From: Gammaproteobacteria bacterium
Lineage (GTDB): Bacteria > Pseudomonadota > Gammaproteobacteria > Steroidobacterales > Steroidobacteraceae
NCBI GenBank assembly: GCA_947455595.1
Contig: CANGOP010000016.1
Location: 1-64,000 of the forward strand
Direction of reading: 5' to 3'
DNA length: 64,000 nt
In this document: one piece after another, positions 34,001-42,498 of the stretch
Numbering within the stretch: the first letter of the stretch is position 1
How the letters are laid out: each line of letters starts with the position of its first letter
Position numbers and translations under genes: made by a program
Notes under the pieces: model-generated
Databases searched by the model: none
What the model was told of the DNA's origin: nothing
What the model saw: only the letters and a program-made list of their open reading frames with translations

Positions 34001-36484
34001 ATGGGGATTCGGATAGTCGCGCTCGGCGCGAGCCTACTGCTGTGCAGCGGGGCGTGGGCCGATAGTTTCGACTTTGCAGGTCGGCACAGTACGGTCGAGC
34101 GGGCCGGTACGGCCGAGGTACCGGCAGCGTACAACTACTCCGTCCGCGAAGCCGACGGCACGCTGCGTCGGAGACGGGTGTCGGAGTCGCCCGATCAACC
34201 GCGGGTGCGCACCAACGATCTCTACGTCGATGCGGCCTATGCGCTCGCCCTTGAGGAAGCCGCCGGCAACACGGTGGATTCGATCGAAGACGGTCAGTTC
34301 GACCACGGTGCCCCGATGGCCTGTCACTGCTTCAAGACGGGTGTGAAGTGGCCCTATGTGTGGACACGCGATACCTCGTTCTCCACAGACCTTGGCGCCG
34401 GACTGTTTGATCCGCAACGCGCGCGTAATTCCCTCGCGTTCAAGCATTCATCGCTCGACCCGATGATCCTCGCCCACGGGATTCCGGACGAACGTTCGGT
34501 CGCACAAGACACCGGCAGCGGCGGTAGTTGGCCGATCAGTTCCGATCGTGTCGTGTGGATCCACGCGGCCGCAGGCCTCGTCCCCTTGCTGCCCGATGCG
34601 GCAGCAGGTGAGTGGGAGGACGATGTGTATCGCACAGCCGTCGATACGCTAAACCAAGATAGGCGCCACGCCTATGACGCCACGAGCGGCCTTTACCGCG
34701 GCGAAACGTCGTTTCTAGACTGGCGAGAACAAACCTACCCAAGCTGGACGCGCGATGACACGCTCGCAATCGCCTCATCCTACGCCTTGTCCACAAACGT
34801 CTTGCACTACGAAGCCCTGCGCGATGCCGCGGCCCTCGCTACCCGCCGAGGTGACGCACGCAGCGCGCAATTCAACCTCGAAGCAGCAGAGCTCGGGGCC
34901 GCCATTCTGCAGCGCTTCCGCAATCCAACCAACGGCCTCTACGCCAGTTATTTGCTGCGCGATCTCGCTCCCGTCGACACCTACGATCTGTTGGGCATTG
35001 CTCTGCTCATTGAATCCGGTCTCCTCAGCGACTCAGCGGCACAGCGACTGCTGGCAGCGTATCCACTTAGTGAAGGCGGGCCACCCGTCATCTGGCCGGA
35101 GCAAGCGTCTCAACCCATTTATCACAATCGTGCCGTTTGGCCCTTCGTGACGGCATATGCACTCAGGGCTGCCGAGCGCGTCCATGACGGCTCGCATGCC
35201 GTGGCTTACGCTCGTTCTCTGGTACGCGGTGTTGCAATCGCCCTCTCCAATCAGGAGAACGCCGAGTTCCTCACGCTCTCGCCGCACTTTGACGATGGCA
35301 CGAACTCAGGTCCTGTCATCAACTCCGAATCCCAATTGTGGTCGGTCGCCGCAACGCTCGACCTCGTGGATCGCGGACTCTTCGGCATCACAACCCGAGT
35401 CGACGGCATCCACGTCGCGCCCTCTTTCCCGGCGCTCATCACCGGCCGTCTGCCGACGGGCAACAGCATGTGGACCCTGACCGGTCTGCGGCTGGGGGAT
35501 GGAATCACGACGGTCACCCTGCACTTCCCGGCCAAGATCGAGGAAAGAGACTGGCTGCAAGCCGGTAACGTGCGGGTCGACGGCCAAATCCTTCCGCCAG
35601 CGGAAACAATCGATGGGCGACATCCACCAAAACGAATTGAGATCGACCTCGTCACCGCAGCCGCTGTCTGGACACCGCTGGATCTGGTACGCGTCGCCGA
35701 CCCACATGCGCCGACGGCGCACGAGCGGGCGCGCCTGTATGCGCCGCCGCCGCCGCTCATCGATTCGATTGCGGATGATAACGGGCGCATCCGGATCGCT
35801 GTGGGCGCGGTAGTTCCCGAGCACGAGTGGGAGTTGTGGCGCGATGGCGCACGCATCAGCAGCGGCAAGACCGCGGTAGCACATGACCAGCTAGGTCACG
35901 CCCATGGCGCTGCCTGCTACACGCTGCGTCAGCGTGCGCCACACGGCCATACCTCCCTGCCCTCGCTGGAGCGCTGTATTGCGCCGAGTGAGGGCACCGT
36001 AGAGGTCTCTGCCGGCGACGTTGCGGTCGAAACGCAAGGCCCGGCCCCTCGAGCGACGGATCCGACCCGACTCGCCTTGTGGGGCGCGCCGGAGGCGACC
36101 TTGCACATTCCGGCTCGGATCCGTGTTGGCGGTCGGCAGCGGCTGACCGTGCTGTATCGCAATGATGGCCGGATCAACACCGGTGTCACGGCGAGCGTCA
36201 AATCCGTTACCGTCAACTGCGATGGCGTCGTTCAGCGCGGCACACTCGTCATGCCACAACTCGGTGACGCCGCCCGCCGTGGCCGCTCAACACCGTTCGA
36301 TTTCGACGCAGCAGCCGGTGCGCACTGTGAGGTCACTCTCAGTGATGGCCTCAACATGTCTTATCTATCGCATTTCAGGCACTACACTGCGGGACGCGGT
36401 GGGAGCGAAGGCCCGCAAAACACGGCGGACCTGTTGGCGTTTCGGATCGAACCGGTTGAGTACGCACCGCGCACTCGCCGCTAA
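34001..36484 (+). CDS. Secreted six-hairpin glycosidase-like protein
   Basis: Exported protein of 827 aa, signal peptide ending GAWADS. The middle (about residues 80-500) is an alpha-helical barrel of the six-hairpin glycosidase type (glucoamylase, GH63-like, amylo-1,6-glucosidase): WPYVWTRDTSF, FLDWREQTYPSW, HNRAVWPFVTAYA and NSESQLWSVAATL hold the usual Trp, Asp/Glu and Arg residues. Beta-rich C-terminal domains follow; FRHYTAGRGGSEG is near the end. The ATG at 34001 has GAGGGGGAG upstream. Substrate and GH number cannot be fixed. A hydrolase gene follows 27 bp later. Confidence 0.72.
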   Translation: MGIRIVALGASLLLCSGAWADSFDFAGRHSTVERAGTAEVPAAYNYSVREADGTLRRRRVSESPDQPRVRTNDLYVDAAYALALEEAAGNTVDSIEDGQFDHGAPMACHCFKTGVKWPYVWTRDTSFSTDLGAGLFDPQRARNSLAFKHSSLDPMILAHGIPDERSVAQDTGSGGSWPISSDRVVWIHAAAGLVPLLPDAAAGEWEDDVYRTAVDTLNQDRRHAYDATSGLYRGETSFLDWREQTYPSWTRDDTLAIASSYALSTNVLHYEALRDAAALATRRGDARSAQFNLEAAELGAAILQRFRNPTNGLYASYLLRDLAPVDTYDLLGIALLIESGLLSDSAAQRLLAAYPLSEGGPPVIWPEQASQPIYHNRAVWPFVTAYALRAAERVHDGSHAVAYARSLVRGVAIALSNQENAEFLTLSPHFDDGTNSGPVINSESQLWSVAATLDLVDRGLFGITTRVDGIHVAPSFPALITGRLPTGNSMWTLTGLRLGDGITTVTLHFPAKIEERDWLQAGNVRVDGQILPPAETIDGRHPPKRIEIDLVTAAAVWTPLDLVRVADPHAPTAHERARLYAPPPPLIDSIADDNGRIRIAVGAVVPEHEWELWRDGARISSGKTAVAHDQLGHAHGAACYTLRQRAPHGHTSLPSLERCIAPSEGTVEVSAGDVAVETQGPAPRATDPTRLALWGAPEATLHIPARIRVGGRQRLTVLYRNDGRINTGVTASVKSVTVNCDGVVQRGTLVMPQLGDAARRGRSTPFDFDAAAGAHCEVTLSDGLNMSYLSHFRHYTAGRGGSEGPQNTADLLAFRIEPVEYAPRTRR

Positions 36485-36511
36485 AATTGCCTCGAACTCG
36501 GAGAACTCTGC

Positions 36512-37426
36512 ATGCAACTGAACCGGATTTTTCGCCGTCTCGTGCTCGGCCTGTGGCTGGCTCTCCCGCTCGGCGCATTCGCGGCGCCGACCTTAGACCT
36601 CGATGGCTTTGATCGCTTGAAACACACGGTCGCGCTGCCCAATGGCATCACGCTCGGCGTGATCGAGATGGGCCCGAAGACGGGGCGTCCGGTGGTGCTC
36701 GTTCACGGCTACACCGATAGTGCGCGCGACTGGGCTCCGGTGGTCTCGTCCTTGGATCCGGCGTGGCGACTGATCATCGTCGACATTCGCGGACACGGCG
36801 CATCCAGCAAACCGGAGTGCTGCTACGACCGTATCGACTTTGCCTACGACATCAAGTTGCTGCTCGATCACCTGCACATCGAACGGGCCACTATCGTGGG
36901 CCATTCTCTAGGCAGCATCATTTCCCAGACCTTCGCAGAATTCTGGCCGGAGCGGACCGACAAGTTGGTGCTGGTCTCCTCCACGGGCGGTGCGCGCGCC
37001 TCGTGCCCCGACGATGGCGTGAAGACGATGGACTTCCGCAGTGAGATCGTAAAGCTCGAGGATCCCATCGATCCCAACTCACGGTGGATGATCGAGTGGT
37101 GGTCATCGCCCACCCCAGTTCCGGAGGAATTTATTCGGCGCCAGCGCGTCGACTCCGCCAACATGCCGGTGAAGGTGTGGCTGGCGGTGCTTGAGCAGGG
37201 GCTGACCGGCTCCGATCTGCAAGCGACCTTGCCCAAGATCGCCGCCCCGACGCTGATGCTGTGGGGCGAGAAGGATCCGATTTTCGGGCCGCGCGATCGC
37301 TGCTCGCTGATTGATGCCCTGCCGACAGCTCAGGTCCATGTCTTCGCAGGACTCGGACACAACCCGTTCTGGGAACAGCCGGAAGCGTTTGCCAGCGTCT
37401 TGGCGGGCTTTATCAACGCTCCGTGA
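36512..37426 (+). CDS. Exported alpha/beta hydrolase
   Basis: Alpha/beta hydrolase of 304 aa with a signal peptide (residues about 1-25, ending GAFAAP). The oxyanion motif is VVLVHGYTDSA, the nucleophile elbow GHSLGSI, the acid in LMLWGEKDPIFG and the catalytic His in GLGHNPFWEQP. A pair of Cys (ECCYD; ASCPDD) may form disulfides in the periplasm. It follows the glycosidase gene by 27 bp with GGAG before the ATG, and may be co-transcribed. Substrate unknown. Confidence 0.88.
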   Translation: MQLNRIFRRLVLGLWLALPLGAFAAPTLDLDGFDRLKHTVALPNGITLGVIEMGPKTGRPVVLVHGYTDSARDWAPVVSSLDPAWRLIIVDIRGHGASSKPECCYDRIDFAYDIKLLLDHLHIERATIVGHSLGSIISQTFAEFWPERTDKLVLVSSTGGARASCPDDGVKTMDFRSEIVKLEDPIDPNSRWMIEWWSSPTPVPEEFIRRQRVDSANMPVKVWLAVLEQGLTGSDLQATLPKIAAPTLMLWGEKDPIFGPRDRCSLIDALPTAQVHVFAGLGHNPFWEQPEAFASVLAGFINAP

Positions 37427-37433
37427 AAGTTGA

Positions 37434-37463
37434 TGACCGGCCGTCACTACGTACGGCCGGTCA
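37434..37463. terminator. Convergent hairpin, hydrolase / TetR gene
   Basis: Perfect 11-bp stem TGACCGGCCGT / ACGGCCGGTCA with an 8-nt loop. It begins 8 nt after the hydrolase stop and its right arm contains the TetR stop codon. It is the strongest hairpin seen in the window and probably serves both transcripts. Confidence 0.75.
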
Positions 37464-38141
37464 GGCGTGGGGACGACCCTCACGCCATGCAAAATCAGCT
37501 GCGTGCGAGGGGAAGAGCGCCGCCAGTTGCCGATACGCGAGTGCGTGCAGGGATTCGCGACTGGGCTTCGGGTTGCCTGTGAGCAGCTCCAACCACAGTC
37601 CGTAGCAGCTGGACGTCAGCAATTTGGCCAGCGCACCGGCATCAGTCGGGTCGCGTCTCGCCTCGCGCAACACATCTGCCACCAACGCCTCAACAGTCGC
37701 ATCGTGGGCGCGATCATGCTCTTCGCAGACGGATCGATACTGCGGTTGCGCGCGCACCTCGCCCCAGAACGCAAACCAGACCGCCACCTTGCGCCGTTGC
37801 CCGGTCGATGCATCGAAATACGCATCGATATAGCCACGCAGACGTTCGGCGGGCGCATCGCCTGCGGCCGCCAAGCGCTCTGCCACGCGGGCCGCGAACT
37901 CGGTCGCAATCGCATCCAAGGCCGCCGTATAGAGCGCTTCCTTGCCCTCGAAGTACTGACTGATGGAACCCACCGCCATCCCCGCCGCCGCCGCGATATC
38001 CTGGACGGTTGTTTCGCGCAAGCCGAGGTTTGCGATGCAGTCGAGGGTCGCTTCGATGAGCCGCCGCTCCCGGTCGCGTCGCCGGCGGTCGTCCCGCATG
38101 GCACTCGGATTCGGAGTATTAATGACTTTGACTAGACTCAT
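37461..38141 (-). CDS. TetR-family regulator, BetI-like
   Basis: TetR protein of up to 226 aa. The DNA-binding part is RRLIEATLDCIANLGLRETTVQDIAAAAGMAVGSISQYFEGKEALY. The ligand domain has VAVWFAFWGEVRAQPQYR, which resembles the choline-sensing repressor BetI. The ATG at 38141 sits at the predicted transcription start of a good -35/-10 pair (leaderless); an internal ATG at 38099 is the alternative. It is divergent from an MttB-family gene with a perfect palindrome between them, so it probably represses both. Confidence 0.85.
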   Translation of the reverse strand: MSLVKVINTPNPSAMRDDRRRRDRERRLIEATLDCIANLGLRETTVQDIAAAAGMAVGSISQYFEGKEALYTAALDAIATEFAARVAERLAAAGDAPAERLRGYIDAYFDASTGQRRKVAVWFAFWGEVRAQPQYRSVCEEHDRAHDATVEALVADVLREARRDPTDAGALAKLLTSSCYGLWLELLTGNPKPSRESLHALAYRQLAALFPSHAADFAWREGRPHA

Positions 38142-38147
38142 TTCACT

Positions 38148-38176
38148 ATTGTATTTAGGATGTTAAAATCTTTCAA
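38148..38176 (-). promoter_or_regulatory. TetR-gene promoter (TTGAAA-N17-TACAAT)
   Basis: On the minus strand TTGAAA (38176-38171) is followed by exactly 17 nt and TACAAT (38153-38148), each one base from consensus. The -35 overlaps the left end of the palindrome, so binding there would block it. Confidence 0.7.
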
Positions 38177-38196
38177 TGAATGAACATTCATTCATT
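38175..38196. promoter_or_regulatory. Palindromic operator for the BetI-like repressor
   Basis: AATGAATGAA-CA-TTCATTCATT: perfect 10-bp arms with a 2-bp centre, 22 bp in all. It lies 23 bp before the MttB-family ATG and over the TetR-gene -35. TAAAAT at 38164-38169 could be the plus-strand -10, which places the operator at that start site too. Confidence 0.8.
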
Positions 38197-38219
38197 TATT
38201 GATTGCTTGGAGTCTGCCC

Positions 38220-39800
38220 ATGTCGACGAATCCCGAACGCCCGATCCGAGCCCGCGGCCGTGAAGCCCTGATGGCCGCCCGACGCTCCGGGGCGCGCTCG
38301 ACCGCGGTCCGACCCGGTCTGCAGGGCGGTCTCTATCGGCCGCTGTCGGATCACGACATGCGCCAGATCGCCGATACCGCGTACCGCATTCTGGAAGAAC
38401 TGGGCTTTGGCGCGTTTACCGACGAAGTCCGCGATTACGCCTTGGCCGGCGGCGCTCACCTCAACAACGAAGGCCGCCTGTGCTTCCCGCGGGCGCTAGT
38501 CGAAGACCTGTTGGCCGGCGCGAGTCGCGAGATCGTCTATCACGGCCGCGATGAAGCGCGGACGATTCGCTCAGGAGGCAATCGCGTGTACTTCGCGACG
38601 TCCGGCGAAGCGGTCCGCGTCGTGGATCCGGTGACAGGCCGATACCGGCCGTCGGAACTGCTCGATTTGTACGATTTTTTCCGGATGGCCGACCATCTCG
38701 ATCACATCGACTTCTGCGGTCAGACAGTGGTCGCCAACGACATCTGTGAAGACGCTCGACTGCACAGTCTCAATATTGCCTACGCAGGCACAGCGGCGAC
38801 GACCAAGCCCTTCAGCATTTCTCTTGCGGATCCGTCAACCGTTGGGGATGTCGAATCGCTGTTCGATACCGTGCTAGGTGGCAAGGGTCGCTTTCGTGAG
38901 CGCCCGTTTGCCGCGATCGGCGTGTGTCCGGTCGTCTCACCGTTACGCTTTGGTCCGGACACCTCCGCTGTGCTGTGCGAGGCCGCACGTCGCGGTCTGC
39001 CGATCTCCGCTTGTACCGCCCCGCAGTCCGGTGCCACAGCACCCGCAGCACTTGCAGGGGCCCTGGCACAGTGCACCGCCGAAGCCCTCGCCATTGTGGT
39101 GTTGGCGAATCTGATCAACCCCGGTCATCCGATTGATTTTGGTCCTTGGACCTTTGTCGCCGATCTGCGCACCGGAGCCTTCACCGGGGGTAGTGGTGAG
39201 GAGGCCATCCTGCAGGCGGCAGCCGCGCAATTAGCGCGCCATTTCGGACTGCCCGGCGTCGTCGCGGCTGGCATGACCGACGCCAAGCGCCCCGACTATC
39301 AGGCCGGCTACGAGAAAGGCATGACGATTGCGCTGTCCGCTCTCGCTGGCGGCAACATGATTTGCGAATCAGCCGGCATGATGGGCAGCCTCATGGGCTG
39401 CTCGTTGGAATCGATGCTCCTCGACAACGACCTGATCGGCGCGGTGCAGCGCACCTTGCGCGGCATCGAGGTCAGCGAGGAAACCCTGTCGTTTGATGTG
39501 ATCGCAGCAACCGTCCGCGGACCTGCACACTTTCTCGGCGCGCCACAGACGCTCTCCTTGATGCAGAGCGAGTACCTCTATCCATCGCTCGGTGACCGCA
39601 CGTCACTCTCCGAATGGGAGTTCCGCGGCTCGCCACATCTCATGGAGCGCGCCCGGGAACGCGTGGCGGACATCATGGCCCGCCATTACCCCGAGCATCT
39701 GGCGGCCGCAGCCGATGCCGAGGTCCGCAGTCGCTTCGACATTCGTCTGCCGCAGACATACATGCGGCCCGGCAATGACCGCTGGCCGAGTCGCGCTTAA
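38220..39800 (+). CDS. Trimethylamine methyltransferase (MttB) family protein, non-pyrrolysine
   Basis: COG5598/MttB-family TIM-barrel methyltransferase of 526 aa. It reads through without an internal TAG, so it belongs to the non-pyrrolysine branch, which includes the glycine betaine:corrinoid methyltransferase MtgB. Recognisable blocks are ILEELGFGAFTDEV, CPVVSPLRFG, DFGPWTFVADLRTGAFTGGSGEEA and GGNMICESAGMMGSLMG. I start at the ATG at 38220 (GGAG upstream), not the TTG at 38199. The BetI-like repressor gene is divergent. No corrinoid-protein or reductive-activase gene is in the window. The substrate, perhaps a betaine, is inferred. Confidence 0.85.
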   Translation: MSTNPERPIRARGREALMAARRSGARSTAVRPGLQGGLYRPLSDHDMRQIADTAYRILEELGFGAFTDEVRDYALAGGAHLNNEGRLCFPRALVEDLLAGASREIVYHGRDEARTIRSGGNRVYFATSGEAVRVVDPVTGRYRPSELLDLYDFFRMADHLDHIDFCGQTVVANDICEDARLHSLNIAYAGTAATTKPFSISLADPSTVGDVESLFDTVLGGKGRFRERPFAAIGVCPVVSPLRFGPDTSAVLCEAARRGLPISACTAPQSGATAPAALAGALAQCTAEALAIVVLANLINPGHPIDFGPWTFVADLRTGAFTGGSGEEAILQAAAAQLARHFGLPGVVAAGMTDAKRPDYQAGYEKGMTIALSALAGGNMICESAGMMGSLMGCSLESMLLDNDLIGAVQRTLRGIEVSEETLSFDVIAATVRGPAHFLGAPQTLSLMQSEYLYPSLGDRTSLSEWEFRGSPHLMERARERVADIMARHYPEHLAAAADAEVRSRFDIRLPQTYMRPGNDRWPSRA

Positions 39801-40054
39801 TCCTCGCGACTCGTCACCGTGCCGCCGAGCACCTTCATCACAAAGACGGCGCGATCGGGGCCCGCAAGCGTCGTCCCCATCTCGGCGGTCAGCGCGGCCA
39901 TCACCGCCGCGTAGTCGCCGCGCACCTGCGTGCTCATCGCGTTGGTGTCGATCTCAAGACCTGCGTGCGCATGCAGCCGCGCGATGAAATCCTTGATCGG
40001 TGGCACGTACTCGCCATTCAGCGGATACAAACTAATATCTACGGCGATGCGCAT
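39797..40054 (-). CDS. YkoF-like small protein (thiamine/HMP-binding family)
   Basis: An 85-aa protein with the YkoF-family pattern: AVDISLYPLNGEYVPPIKDFIARL, LEIDTNAMSTQVRGDY and AVMAALTAEM. YkoF in Bacillus binds thiamine or its pyrimidine. The ATG at 40054 has AGGAG upstream and overlaps the end of the gamma-glutamyltransferase gene by 16 nt, so it is the downstream gene of that operon. Its stop overlaps the MttB-family stop on the other strand. The ligand is unknown. Confidence 0.72.
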   Translation of the reverse strand: MRIAVDISLYPLNGEYVPPIKDFIARLHAHAGLEIDTNAMSTQVRGDYAAVMAALTAEMGTTLAGPDRAVFVMKVLGGTVTSRED

Positions 40055-41727
40055 GGGCAATCTCGCTCCTTGGGAATGACAACTGACGCGCCCCGACCCC
40101 GCGGATCGGAAACGGCTTCGACATGCTCGGGCGTGATAGAGATCGCCTGCACATCGCCCATCGACCAACCCTGATCCTCGAAGCGATAACCGCGCGCGGT
40201 CAGATTCTGCATGACGGAAGCGTCTAGCGTTCGCTTCGGCTCGAGGTAGATGACCGAATCCGGTAACAGCTGATGATGGAAGCGCGGCAGCGCCACCGCA
40301 TCCTTAAGCGACAGACCGGTATCACGCCAGTTGGCGATCACTTGGAATACCGTGGTGAAAATACGCGACCCGCCGGGCGTACCCACCACGAGGGCCACAT
40401 GTCCATCCTTGGTCAGAATCGTCGGCGTCATGGAGGACAACGGTCGCTTGCCGGGCGCGATAGCATTGGCATCACCGCCCACCACACCGTACATATTCGG
40501 CACGCCTGGTTTGATGGAGAAGTCATCCATCTCGTTGTTCAGCAAGAACCCCGCGCCGCGCACCACAGCGCCGCTGCCGAACGAGTCGTTCAACGTGTAG
40601 GTAATGGCGACCGCATTGCCGTCTCGGTCGAGCACGGAATAGTGAGTCGTCTGATGATGTTCCTTCAACCCCGGCAACACATTCGCCGTTGCCGTCGGCA
40701 TCTTAGGATCAATTTCATCCGCACGCGCGCGCAGGTAAGACGGATCGGTGAGCGCTGCGACCGGAACATGCACGAAGTCCGGGTCCCCGAGATATTCGGC
40801 ACGATCGGCAAAGACACGCTTTTCAATTTCAGCGACCCGGTGAACATAGTCTGCCGAGTTAGGGGCCACTCCCTGAAAATCAGCTGCTCGAACCGACTTC
40901 ATTCCCAACAACTGCAGCAAGGCGATACCGCCCGAGCTGGGTGGCGGCGCAGTGATCACATGGTAACCATCCGTGTCCGCTTCCAGCGGCGTACGCCAGA
41001 CGGGCTTGTAGTCGGCTAAATCCGCCTGATCGATCAGGCCGTGGTCACGACGCATCGTCTTGACGATCAAGTCAGCGGTTCGACCCTTGTAGAAATCATC
41101 CGGACCTTCTGTCGCGATGCGCTTCAATACTGCGGCCAACTGCGGCTGCTTGAATCGCTGTCCAGCGCGGACACGAAAGTAGTCGGCGAAATTGGTGTGA
41201 CCCTTCATCGCCGTCACTTCATCGGCAGATCCGTCGGCAAGGCCCGGCGGCACCACAAAGCCGCGGCTCGCGAGCGTGATCGCGGGCGCCAGATCGTGCG
41301 CCCACGGCAGCACACCGAAGCGATGATGCAGCTCATAAAGACCCGCAACGCTGCCGGGCACGCCCGCAGCACGAGCCCCGATGGTGCTGCTATTGGGGAT
41401 CGGTTCGCCCTTAGCGTCAAGGTACATGGTGGCCGTGGCCTGATGCGGCGCACGCTCGCGGTAGTCGAGAAAATAAGACTTTCCGCCGAACCAGACCGTC
41501 GCGAGACCACCGCCACCGAGGTTGCCGGCTTCCGGATAGGTCACCGCCAAGGCAAAGCCCGCCGCAACGGCCGCATCGACGGCGTTACCTCCGGCGCGCA
41601 AGACCTCCTCGGCGGCAGCGGTGGCATGGGCTTCTGCGGTCGCCACCGCAGCACGGTTTGCCCACGCCGGCATTGCGCACGCCGCGAGTAGAAGGGCAAG
41701 GACCGCCCGATATCGTGTCATTCGCAT
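40039..41727 (-). CDS. ggt: Gamma-glutamyltransferase
   Basis: Periplasmic Ntn-hydrolase of 562 aa that cleaves gamma-glutamyl bonds (glutathione and other conjugates). The signal peptide ends at PAWA. The autocatalytic site is Q-TTHYSVLD with nucleophile T360, followed by LNDSFGSGAVV, LLNNEMDDF and the GKRPLSSMTPTI block. The N-terminal VATAEAHATAAAEEVLRAGGNAVDAAVA and the YRERAP substrate Arg are standard. The ATG at 41727 has GGAGAG upstream. It is followed by the YkoF-like gene and preceded by two SDR genes on the same strand. Confidence 0.95.
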   Translation of the reverse strand: MRMTRYRAVLALLLAACAMPAWANRAAVATAEAHATAAAEEVLRAGGNAVDAAVAAGFALAVTYPEAGNLGGGGLATVWFGGKSYFLDYRERAPHQATATMYLDAKGEPIPNSSTIGARAAGVPGSVAGLYELHHRFGVLPWAHDLAPAITLASRGFVVPPGLADGSADEVTAMKGHTNFADYFRVRAGQRFKQPQLAAVLKRIATEGPDDFYKGRTADLIVKTMRRDHGLIDQADLADYKPVWRTPLEADTDGYHVITAPPPSSGGIALLQLLGMKSVRAADFQGVAPNSADYVHRVAEIEKRVFADRAEYLGDPDFVHVPVAALTDPSYLRARADEIDPKMPTATANVLPGLKEHHQTTHYSVLDRDGNAVAITYTLNDSFGSGAVVRGAGFLLNNEMDDFSIKPGVPNMYGVVGGDANAIAPGKRPLSSMTPTILTKDGHVALVVGTPGGSRIFTTVFQVIANWRDTGLSLKDAVALPRFHHQLLPDSVIYLEPKRTLDASVMQNLTARGYRFEDQGWSMGDVQAISITPEHVEAVSDPRGRGASVVIPKERDCPCASP

Positions 41728-41748
41728 TCAGGTCTCTCCATACCGCGC

Positions 41749-42498
41749 TTATTTTCCGGCGGAATAGCCAAAATCAATCGACAGCAAGGCGCCGGTAATC
41801 GGCGCCGCCTCAGGCCGTGACAAATACTCGATCAATGACGCCACTTCATCGGCCTCAATAAAGCGCGCCTTTGCGCCTTGAGGGTAGCCGCTGAGCAATT
41901 TCGCATAGTAGGCCGCGGGATCACCACCGCCATAGTGTTCGGCCTGAAATTCCAGCATGGGTGTCTTCACATCGCCGGGGCAGACGGCCACGACGCGCAC
42001 GTCACCGGCCAACTCCAACGCCAGCGCCTTGGTGAACAAGGACACCGCCCCCTTGGAGGCACAGTACAACGCTGCGCCGGTATTACCTTGCACACCCGCA
42101 TCCGAGGAGAGGTTCACGATCAAGCCGCGACGTGCCCGCAGGTGCGGAATCGCCGCCGCCGAGAGGAAATACAGCGACTTAAAGTTGACGCCCATGACGA
42201 GGTCGAAATCCGCCTCGGAGGTGTCTTCGGTGGGGCCTTCGCGCCATACACCGGCGATATTGACGAGTACATCTAAGCCGCCACCGGTGGCCACAGCCCA
42301 CGCCACGACGCCTGCACACGCTGGGGCACTGCGCAGGTCGGCACCAAAGGAGGGGGCCCCGAGTTCATCGGCGCATGCGGCCAACCTCGGACCCGGCAAA
42401 TCAGTCAGCAACACGCGATCCCCCGCCCGAGCGAAGCGCGCCGCAACCGCCGAGCCGATGCCGCCGGCCGCTCCGGTGACGAGGACCGTGCGCGTCAT
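41749..42498 (-). CDS. Short-chain dehydrogenase/reductase
   Basis: SDR of 249 aa: VTGAAGGIGSAVAARFA, NIAG and catalytic Ser/Tyr/Lys (NLSSDAG; YCASKGAVSL). The start overlaps the upstream SDR stop by 4 nt. With the preceding gene it forms a two-SDR operon that may continue into ggt 21 bp downstream. Substrate unknown; an NAD-linked sugar, hydroxy-acid or betaine-derived alcohol dehydrogenase are all possible. Confidence 0.88.
   Translation of the reverse strand: MTRTVLVTGAAGGIGSAVAARFARAGDRVLLTDLPGPRLAACADELGAPSFGADLRSAPACAGVVAWAVATGGGLDVLVNIAGVWREGPTEDTSEADFDLVMGVNFKSLYFLSAAAIPHLRARRGLIVNLSSDAGVQGNTGAALYCASKGAVSLFTKALALELAGDVRVVAVCPGDVKTPMLEFQAEHYGGGDPAAYYAKLLSGYPQGAKARFIEADEVASLIEYLSRPEAAPITGALLSIDFGYSAGK

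Noticed and set aside
38220-39800. Pyrrolysine-containing trimethylamine methyltransferase
   Set aside because: The frame is open for 526 codons without an internal TAG that would need pyrrolysine, and no pyl genes are seen.
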